DNA of 5,320 bases from NCBI GenBank assembly GCA_017745015.1, contig JAGIAF010000229.1:1-5320 (forward strand). Direction: 5' to 3'. A program made the translations under genes and the position numbers. How positions within the stretch are numbered: the stretch's first letter is position 1; every line of letters starts with the position of its first letter. The notes below the pieces were generated by a model, which worked only from the letters and a program-made list of their open reading frames with translations, was not told the origin of the DNA and did no database searches. Below, one piece after another: positions 1 through 4,353 of this stretch. The stretch is from Bdellovibrio sp. (GTDB taxonomy: Bacteria > Bdellovibrionota > Bdellovibrionia > Bdellovibrionales > Bdellovibrionaceae).

Positions 1-432
1 GGTAAAGGTTATGCGATGATCGTACCTAAGTTGGAAAAACAACCAACTTACCCAATCATGATCGTTGAAAAGAAAATCGCAGTGACTCCGCGTGAGAACA
101 CTTTGCGTATCGCGGGCACTTTGGAACTTGTGGATCAAGATTTCTCTATCACTCAACGTCGCGTTGATAACATCAAAAATGGCGCGCGCGAATTCTTGAA
201 CTTGCCAGAACAACTTGAAATCAAAGAGTTGTGGGCAGGCTTGAGGCCTTGTACTCCAGACGGCGTACCTTTGATTGGTTACCACAAAGACATTCCAAAC
301 TTGATGATCGCAGCTGGTCACCAAATGTTGGGTCTACAAAGCGGTGCCGGAACTGGTTTGCTAGTTGCCGACCTTATGGAAAACAAAAAACCATTCGTCG
401 ACATGGGTATCTTCAACGTTCACCGTTTCTAA
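1..432 (+). CDS. FAD-dependent D-amino-acid dehydrogenase/oxidase (DadA/DAO family), C-terminal part
   Basis: The reading frame is open from base 1, so the gene begins before the window; 143 C-terminal residues are visible. DAO-family flavoenzymes oxidise an amino or imino acid at its alpha carbon with FAD as cofactor. The visible part starts with GKGY, which resembles the conserved motif that opens the substrate-domain strand in DadA-like enzymes. It then has WAGLRPCTPDGVPLIG (about residues 78-93 of the visible part), which fits the family signature W-x-G-L-R-P-x-T-P-D-G-x-P. The stretch GHQMLGLQSGAGTG (106-119) is the C-terminal FAD-contacting segment, and the RF ending is common in DadA-like proteins. 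The N-terminal Rossmann motif lies outside the window. Substrate cannot be decided: D-amino acids, proline/hydroxyproline-type imino acids and glycine are all possible within the family. All five Phe codons are TTC. A terminator follows 23 nt after the stop, so this is the last gene of its unit. Confidence 0.88.
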   Translation, partial: GKGYAMIVPKLEKQPTYPIMIVEKKIAVTPRENTLRIAGTLELVDQDFSITQRRVDNIKNGAREFLNLPEQLEIKELWAGLRPCTPDGVPLIGYHKDIPNLMIAAGHQMLGLQSGAGTGLLVADLMENKKPFVDMGIFNVHRF

Positions 433-454
433 GAAACGAACGACATTTAGAAAT

Positions 455-482
455 AAAAAGCCGACTGAGAAGTCGGCTTTTT
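455..482 (+). terminator. Intrinsic terminator of the DadA-like gene
   Basis: A perfect stem has arms AAAAAGCCGACT (455-466) and AGTCGGCTTTTT (471-482) around the loop GAGA (467-470), a GNRA tetraloop in the plus-strand RNA. The GC-rich core is 7 bp and is followed by five Ts, giving a classical Rho-independent terminator 23 nt after the stop codon. The A-tract on the left arm would also allow it to work on the minus strand. Bases 456-482 are identical, loop included, to the reverse complement of 2781-2807. Confidence 0.93.
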
Positions 483-540
483 CCGTTTTAAGGCCACTTT
501 GTCGGTCAACTGTACTCAATCTCCACGGGGGTGGTGGAAT

Positions 541-565
541 TCATGAATGCGACGCGCATTCATGA
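541..565. repeat. Perfect 11-bp inverted repeat with 3-nt spacer, possible operator
   Basis: TCATGAATGCG (541-551) and CGCATTCATGA (555-565) are exact reverse complements separated by ACG. The element sits about 72 bp upstream of the first gene of the 637-2781 operon and 58 bp beyond the upstream terminator, where a promoter or operator would be expected. No T-run follows, so it does not look like a terminator. Size and symmetry fit a binding site for a dimeric regulator (inference); a cruciform or RNA hairpin is the alternative. Confidence 0.6.
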
Positions 566-583
566 TCCTAATCATCATCGTTC

Positions 584-621
584 AGAGTCTTCGGCGTTAA
601 TTTTTTTTTCAGGAAGACTTT
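584..621 (+). promoter_or_regulatory. Possible leader hairpin upstream of the operon's ribosome binding site
   Basis: AGTCTTC (586-592) pairs with GAAGACT (613-619), extendable by one G-U and one A-U pair to 584/621. The 20-nt loop contains a run of nine Ts (601-609). The stem ends only 3 nt before the AAGGAG ribosome binding site. If transcribed, it could influence translation initiation, but the stem is short and the loop long, so it may be chance. Confidence 0.25.
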
Positions 622-624
622 AAC

Positions 625-630
625 AAGGAG
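625..630 (+). promoter_or_regulatory. Ribosome binding site of the secreted-protein gene
   Basis: AAGGAG lies 6 nt before the ATG at 637 and supports that start, which also begins a well-formed signal peptide. Confidence 0.85.
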
Positions 631-636
631 ACTAAC

Positions 637-1029
637 ATGAAGTTGTTCGCAGTATGTTTTGCAATGTTGATTGGGATGAATTCAATGGCCTTTGCTGGAC
701 AAGTGGCTCCAGTGGAACGCGAAGTTCAAATTGGTATTAGTGGTGTTTATGTTCCAGGGGGCTTTGACTCTGGGTCTGATGTATTTGTGGTGGTAAATGG
801 CGTATTTCAGAACGGCTGCTATAAATGGAAACGTGCAGACGTTGTGAATAAGGACAACTATAACCATGTGGTTAAATCAGTAGCGTCAGTTTCTGAAGGC
901 ATGTGCATTATGGTTTTGATCCCGTTCCAAAAGGAAGTCCGTTTGGGCAAGTTTGCACCAGGTAAACACACTCTTCGTTTTGAAAATGGTGACGGAACTT
1001 ATCTCGAAAAATCTGTAAATATTGAATAG
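637..1029 (+). CDS. Small secreted protein of unknown function with a two-cysteine mature domain
   Basis: This 130-residue protein begins with a Sec signal peptide: K2, a hydrophobic stretch of about residues 3-17, and the AFA motif at 18-20 before G21, a good signal peptidase I site. The mature part is about 110 residues, rich in alternating hydrophobic residues and beta-branched strands (GVYVPGGFDSGSDVFVVVNG, then a later LIPF segment). It has exactly two cysteines after the signal, C61 and C90, which could form a disulphide once exported. The pattern suggests a small beta-sandwich in the periplasm or outside the cell (inference). I do not recognise an enzyme motif. It is the first gene of a three-gene operon and is followed 22 nt later by a lipoprotein protease, so an accessory, inhibitor or substrate role towards that protease is conceivable but unproven. 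Phe codons are 7 TTT to 2 TTC. Confidence 0.87.
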   Translation: MKLFAVCFAMLIGMNSMAFAGQVAPVEREVQIGISGVYVPGGFDSGSDVFVVVNGVFQNGCYKWKRADVVNKDNYNHVVKSVASVSEGMCIMVLIPFQKEVRLGKFAPGKHTLRFENGDGTYLEKSVNIE

Positions 1030-1038
1030 CTATTTTTC

Positions 1039-1044
1039 AGGAGG
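1039..1044 (+). promoter_or_regulatory. Ribosome binding site that fixes the protease start at 1052
   Basis: A perfect AGGAGG lies 7 nt before the ATG at 1052. The frame is also open from an ATG at 1022 that overlaps the end of the previous gene, but that start lacks a binding site and would place ten extra residues in front of the lipoprotein signal peptide. Confidence 0.9.
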
Positions 1045-1051
1045 CCAGAGC

Positions 1052-2407
1052 ATGAAAAAGTATTACGTGATCCTTTTTTTAGCTCTGTCTTCTTGTTCTC
1101 CAAAGTCCGATCTTCAAACTGTCGATTGGAGATCGGGCTCCTCCAGTGAATCTCTTAAAGTTCTCAATGATGTCGAATTAATTTCGACGGCCAAGACTTC
1201 ACTTTTTTCTCAGTCCATTTTGTTGCAACAGCAGTCTTACAAAGGTGTTCCTATCGAAGGAGCTTATGTGAAGGAAGTTGCAAAAGGCTCCAATAAGTTG
1301 GCGGTGAGAGCTCATGTATCTCTCGCGGAAGAAAAACTAAAAAGTCTGCCGATTGAAGAGTACTTGGCAAATAAATCTGTCATCGAAGCCAAGTTGCGTG
1401 TTTCTTTTCCGCTGTTTCGCAAGCAGGCGCCACAATCGGTGTCTCTGATTATTGCTCAACACAAGGGATTTTATCAGCCACTCTGGAAAGTGGTGTATCT
1501 AGATAAGCAGGGCAATACCTGGGACGTTCGTTTTAATAATTATTTACAAATTCAAAAAGTTCAAAGAGTCGGTTCCCAGTTCCAAGATGCGTGGGCATGG
1601 ATATTTCCGAAAGGTCCCAAAAAGGGAGTTCTTCAAGAGGTCTTGTTGCAGGGGCTGAATACAAATCCAACCTTGTCCAATTCAAGATTGGTGGTGAGCT
1701 CTCAGGGGCCTACAAAGATTGCTTCTATTGCGGAACCCTTGAAGTTTGAATCGACAGACGCGCGATTTGATCAGGTTCAGGTATTTTATTATTTGAATGA
1801 ATCTCTTTCGTGGTTCGAGAGTGTGCTGGGTTTTAAAATTCCTTTTGTCTTGAACGCAGAGGTTTATGTCGGTGCACCCGAGAAAACAAATTCAGCATTT
1901 TATTATCAAGGTAAAATTCGTTTGGGCACAGGCGATGACGAAGTTTATTCCCATTTAGCACAGGATCCCTCCGTGGTGGTTCATGAAAGTGTTCATGCTC
2001 TCGTGGATGCCATTGCAGGTCTTCCTTTTGAAGGTGAGGGGGGATCCATCAATGAAGGCATGGCTGATTTTTTTACGGCCGCTCAATTGGGGAACCCTAA
2101 TATGGGAGAGGCTTCATACTTAAAAGGTCCTTTCCGTCGCTCCGTGGTGAATGCCTTAACCTTGAACGATAAGAATGGGGGGCTTTATCACGATTCAGGA
2201 ATCGTCAGCGGGACACTGTGGGATTTGAAGGTGCGTTTTGGGCTTCAGAAGGCCTTGCGCTTTGCAGGTTTAACTTTAAATCGCTTGGTTCCGGGAAGTG
2301 ACTTTAAGGATTTCGGAGAAAGTTTGCACTGGGTCCTTCAAGCGGAGTTGGAAAATCCAACAGAGCTGCAAACGGCTCAAGAGATCTTAAGCAAAAGAGG
2401 TTTTTAA
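1052..2407 (+). CDS. Lipoprotein zinc metallopeptidase, thermolysin-like (M4-type gluzincin) with FTP-like propeptide
   Basis: This is a 451-residue protein. Residues 1-15 (MKKYYVILFLALSSC) form a lipoprotein signal peptide with lipobox L-S-S-C; C15 would be lipidated and Ser at +2 favours the outer membrane. Residues about 50-76 contain QQQSYKGVPIEGAYVKEV, matching the FTP propeptide of thermolysin and fungalysin proteases, and 143-170 look like the PepSY-like part of the prosegment. The catalytic domain has NSAF (280-283) and GTGDDE (292-297), echoing the substrate-binding segment of M4 enzymes. HESVH follows at 311-315 (zinc ligands H311 and H315, catalytic E312), with E335 in NEGMADFF as third ligand. 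The 19 residues between H315 and E335 equal the thermolysin spacing. H380 in YHDSGI is a candidate for the transition-state His (thermolysin H231). It likely cleaves proteins at the cell surface or in the periplasm after prosegment removal. M36 (fungalysin) relatives are the main alternative. Phe codons are 20 TTT to 4 TTC. Confidence 0.88.
   Translation: MKKYYVILFLALSSCSPKSDLQTVDWRSGSSSESLKVLNDVELISTAKTSLFSQSILLQQQSYKGVPIEGAYVKEVAKGSNKLAVRAHVSLAEEKLKSLPIEEYLANKSVIEAKLRVSFPLFRKQAPQSVSLIIAQHKGFYQPLWKVVYLDKQGNTWDVRFNNYLQIQKVQRVGSQFQDAWAWIFPKGPKKGVLQEVLLQGLNTNPTLSNSRLVVSSQGPTKIASIAEPLKFESTDARFDQVQVFYYLNESLSWFESVLGFKIPFVLNAEVYVGAPEKTNSAFYYQGKIRLGTGDDEVYSHLAQDPSVVVHESVHALVDAIAGLPFEGEGGSINEGMADFFTAAQLGNPNMGEASYLKGPFRRSVVNALTLNDKNGGLYHDSGIVSGTLWDLKVRFGLQKALRFAGLTLNRLVPGSDFKDFGESLHWVLQAELENPTELQTAQEILSKRGF
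2396..2400 (+). promoter_or_regulatory. Ribosome binding site inside the protease 3' end, with stop/start overlap
   Basis: AGAGG lies 6 nt before the ATG at 2407. The protease stop TAA (2405-2407) and this ATG share one base (TAATG), an arrangement typical of translational coupling. Confidence 0.7.
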
Positions 2408-2781
2408 TGACACTCGCAGAACCTTTGATCGGTCTTTGGTTATTTACTAGTGTTTTTTATCAAGGTCATGAACTACCTCCACCCAATCCAGCCTTGAAAA
2501 TACAGTACGAATTCACAGATACGGGAATCAACACTCTTCGCTATTATCGCGAAGGCGAAAGCGGTTTTTGTGAAAGAAGAGCTTTGTATGAATATGCGGG
2601 CGAAAATCTTTTGCAGGAAGTTGTCTGGGTGAATCCAGAAAATGCCTCCTGGTGCGATCAGGATTCCGACATGCGCCTAGGACAGCGGACAAGAAATCGA
2701 GCCTGGATAGAAGAGGGGCGATTTTATTTGGAAATGAATTTGGGTGAGGAGACAATCTCTTATATCTGGATCAGGAAATAA
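2407..2781 (+). CDS. Small protein of unknown function, translationally coupled to the protease
   Basis: This 124-residue protein has no signal peptide: the N-terminus MTLAEPLIGLWLFTSVF lacks basic residues and quickly becomes polar. It is therefore probably cytoplasmic unless exported another way. It is rich in Trp, Tyr and alternating polar/hydrophobic residues, suggesting consecutive beta strands. The early G-L-W, the near-terminal YIWIRK strand and the length recall small lipocalin-like barrels, but this is only a resemblance. It has two cysteines, C55 and C83. Its start overlaps the stop of the lipoprotein protease by one base, which implies coordinated synthesis with it. Its stop codon runs straight into the terminator hairpin. 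A chaperone or inhibitor role for the protease is possible but not shown. Phe codons are 4 TTT to 1 TTC, as in the rest of the operon. Confidence 0.82.
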   Translation: MTLAEPLIGLWLFTSVFYQGHELPPPNPALKIQYEFTDTGINTLRYYREGESGFCERRALYEYAGENLLQEVVWVNPENASWCDQDSDMRLGQRTRNRAWIEEGRFYLEMNLGEETISYIWIRK

Positions 2782-2807
2782 AAAAGCCGACTTCTCAGTC
2801 GGCTTTT
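2781..2807. terminator. Bidirectional terminator between convergent genes
   Basis: The arms AAAAGCCGACT (2782-2792) and AGTCGGCTTTT (2797-2807) are perfectly complementary around TCTC (2793-2796). T-runs are available in both directions, so it can end the plus-strand operon (whose stop codon abuts it) and the minus-strand gene at 2833-3345 (25 nt after its stop). The loop reads GAGA, a GNRA tetraloop, only in the minus-strand RNA, so the better-folded direction is probably minus. It is the exact inverted copy of 456-482. Confidence 0.92.
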
Positions 2808-2832
2808 GAATTCTTCAAATTTTGAATTGAGC

Positions 2833-3345
2833 TTACTTCGAGCTTTCTTTGATGAACAAAGTTAGATAATGACGAACCATGTATTCCAATTTCACGGGTT
2901 GGCCTTGGTAAGACCAAACGATCTCGCCAAACGCGCCCCATTTAGCTTCTACGATGTGTTCATCCATAACATTCGTTGCAGTGGCTTGAGTGTCCGCTGC
3001 GCCTGGAGTTGGGATGTAGTTCGTTCCGATGAAGTTGAAACGGATGCTGATTTGTCCTGGAGCTTTCAAAGAGAAGATCATTTTGAAGCCGTTACGGAAC
3101 AACATGAAGTCAGCGTGAGTTTTAGCGATACCGTAGATCTTGATACGACCCAAAGCCGATGGCTTCAATTCGTTGAATGAAGACGAAGCGTCTACGAATT
3201 CAGTTTTCAAACCCAGAAGGAATTGGATGCTTTCGTTGATAAGAATCTTATCAGCATCAAAGCCAAAACTCATGTCGATGAGTCCAGACTCTTCCATCTG
3301 TTGTTCAGCCTTCACAAGTTCTTTAATCCAGCCGATTTTTTCCAT
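2833..3345 (-). CDS. Conserved-looking cytoplasmic protein of unknown function, probably well expressed
   Basis: I do not recognise this 170-residue protein. It starts with an amphipathic, charged helix (MEKIGWIKELVKAEQQMEESG, 1-21), has no signal peptide or membrane segment, and contains no cysteine. The middle (about 66-110) alternates strands such as GRIKIYGIAKTHADFMLF and ISIRFNFIG. A low-complexity turn rich in P, A and T follows at 111-125, and the C-terminus is aromatic and basic (MVRHYLTLFIKESSK). The start is well supported: GAGGGG lies 6 nt upstream, with a TTGACA-type promoter behind it. Ten of 13 Phe codons are TTC, and Asn/Ile codons are mostly C-ending, as expected for high expression. 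It is monocistronic: own promoter 57-85 bp upstream of the start, own terminator 25 nt after the stop. No function can be assigned. Confidence 0.88.
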   Translation of the reverse strand: MEKIGWIKELVKAEQQMEESGLIDMSFGFDADKILINESIQFLLGLKTEFVDASSSFNELKPSALGRIKIYGIAKTHADFMLFRNGFKMIFSLKAPGQISIRFNFIGTNYIPTPGAADTQATATNVMDEHIVEAKWGAFGEIVWSYQGQPVKLEYMVRHYLTLFIKESSK

Positions 3346-3351
3346 TGAAAA

Positions 3352-3357
3352 CCCCTC
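3352..3357 (-). promoter_or_regulatory. Ribosome binding site of the 170-residue protein gene
   Basis: GAGGGG on the minus strand, 6 nt before the ATG at 3345. It is also part of the 10-bp inverted repeat 3349-3358/3434-3443. Confidence 0.85.
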
Positions 3358-3401
3358 TTTTCAATAAGCCGCATCCTCGCCGCTAGTTGTCGATTACCTC
3401 A

Positions 3402-3430
3402 ATAATTTCGAGGGTATCGCTCTTTGTCAA
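3402..3430 (-). promoter_or_regulatory. Sigma70-type promoter of the 170-residue protein gene
   Basis: On the minus strand a perfect -35 box TTGACA (3430-3425) is followed, after a 17-nt spacer, by AATTAT (3407-3402), a 4/6 match to the -10 consensus. Transcription would start near 3395, giving a leader of about 50 nt. The promoter lies in the 120-bp gap after the methyltransferase-like gene, so the downstream gene has its own expression. Confidence 0.72.
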
Positions 3431-3465
3431 GATAGAGGGGTTTGGCTCGGCGCAGAAATAGGTCT

Positions 3466-4206
3466 CTAAGGGGCGATCATTTCAAATAAACGAAGGGGCG
3501 GGCCACCGTCGGTATAGCGAAGGGCGTTCAAAAGTGGAACCTGGATGGTTTCCTGAGTTTTAGTGACTTTGATTTGGGAATTGCTGCCTTCGACTTTGAG
3601 ACCTGGGATGGTTTGCAGGAATTCTGTCAGGGAAAGACCTTTCCCTGCGATGCGCACCTCGGTGCCATAGGGCAGAGCCAAAATGTACAGCTCTCCTTGG
3701 ACCGACATCATATCGAAAGTTTTTTGCAGAGAGCGGCCCAGATCGGCTGTGTAAGAAAGCACGCCATAAACGTCAGTCACTAGCTCCGCTTTTTGCCAAG
3801 TGGAAGTGGGTTGAGCCTCAAAGGCTCCTTCTTGGGTTTTCAATTTTCCGCCCAAAGAAGGCATCCACCAGCGATCAATCTTGAAGGCGACGGCAGTTGC
3901 TTGGGGAGCGAGGTCGCGATCAGAGAAAGTTTTAATAAACTCAATCTGCGCAGTGGCTTTACCAGCGCCCAGGTCTACCCAGTGATTTTTCGAAGTCATT
4001 TGAGTGAGGCGATTCGCAAAATCGGGATGAAGAATTTTAAGATATTCATCGAGATGGCGATTGGTAACAAAATCGTTTTTAACAACCCGTTGGGTGATTA
4101 GTGGGGCCTTTTGAGTGAAGACCTCGTCGCAGAAGGAAGCTGCCTGGCTTAAAGAGGCAATAGCCATTAAGGTCAAAACCATCAGCCAAATCTGTAAGTG
4201 TCTCAT
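3466..4206 (-). CDS. Exported protein with a class I methyltransferase-like core
   Basis: With the start at 4206 the protein has 246 residues. Residues 1-22 (MRHLQIWLMVLTLMAIASLSQA) form a Sec signal peptide, cleaved after SQA or the next Ala. The core has features of class I SAM-dependent methyltransferases: HWVDLGAGKATAQIEF (about 75-90) matches motif I (hydrophobic, D-x-G-x-G). LVTDVYGVLSYTADL (about 142-156) resembles motif IV, and MMSVQGELYILALPYG (about 166-181) resembles the strand and turn after motif V. Activity is uncertain, because SAM is not normally available in the periplasm; the fold may bind something else or the signal may act as an anchor. The frame extends to an ATG at 4305, adding 33 residues without signal-like character and with a weak binding site, so 4206 is preferred (AGGG, 9 nt upstream). 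No terminator follows. Phe codons are mixed (6 TTC, 5 TTT). Confidence 0.78.
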   Translation of the reverse strand: MRHLQIWLMVLTLMAIASLSQAASFCDEVFTQKAPLITQRVVKNDFVTNRHLDEYLKILHPDFANRLTQMTSKNHWVDLGAGKATAQIEFIKTFSDRDLAPQATAVAFKIDRWWMPSLGGKLKTQEGAFEAQPTSTWQKAELVTDVYGVLSYTADLGRSLQKTFDMMSVQGELYILALPYGTEVRIAGKGLSLTEFLQTIPGLKVEGSNSQIKVTKTQETIQVPLLNALRYTDGGPPLRLFEMIAP

Positions 4207-4285
4207 TCTGAGATGCCCTGCCAAAGTACGCTCGCCATGGCCCAAGAAGGGCGCAAATAGCGGGCGTGAGTTGCAAATAATGCGA

Positions 4286-4312
4286 GGGCAAGGACGTTTT
4301 TTCATCTTGCCC
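4286..4312. repeat. 7-bp inverted repeat in the gap between two minus-strand genes
   Basis: GGGCAAG (4286-4292) and CTTGCCC (4306-4312) pair across 13 nt. In minus-strand RNA no U-run follows, so it is not a normal terminator for the barrel gene; it could be a leader structure of the methyltransferase-like gene. Nothing else recognisable is seen in the 147-bp gap. Confidence 0.3.
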
Positions 4313-4353
4313 GTTTGAATTTCAATTCTTAGGCCAAAGAAACATGAAGTTCC

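Larger units (their letters stand above)
3349..3443. repeat. 10-bp inverted repeat flanking a promoter
   Basis: AAACCCCTCT (3349-3358) and AGAGGGGTTT (3434-3443) are exact reverse complements. One arm contains the ribosome binding site of the 170-residue gene; the other lies just upstream of its -35 box. RNA from the local promoter would lack the upstream arm, whereas read-through RNA from the methyltransferase-like gene would contain both and could mask the ribosome binding site. Chance is possible. Confidence 0.4.

Noticed and set aside
456..482. GCCGACTGA-type hairpin as a DNA uptake sequence pair like that of Neisseria
   Set aside because: The core differs from the Neisseria uptake sequence and only two copies are visible, so a terminator is the simpler reading.
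541..565. Dyad as a second terminator
   Set aside because: No T-run on either side; a true terminator already lies at 455-482.
1022..1051. Earlier ATG at 1022 for the protease
   Set aside because: It overlaps the previous gene, lacks a binding site, and AGGAGG plus the lipoprotein signal clearly favour 1052.
2528..2755. Minus-strand open frame opposite the 124-residue gene, and a similar one at 682-867
   Set aside because: Antisense to genes with proper starts and operon spacing; no binding site or recognisable domain.
3140..3367. Plus-strand open frames opposite the minus-strand genes (also near 2869-3180, 3574-3783, 3793-4101, 4115-4318)
   Set aside because: They lie antisense to well-supported genes, have no good binding sites and give low-complexity or arginine/serine-rich products typical of shadow frames.
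4207..4305. N-terminal extension of the methyltransferase-like gene to the ATG at 4305
   Set aside because: The extra 33 residues would bury a clean signal peptide, have no recognisable features, and the upstream start has only a weak binding site.
4286..4312. Inverted repeat as terminator of the barrel gene
   Set aside because: Stem is only 7 bp with a 13-nt loop, and no U-run follows in the minus-strand RNA.
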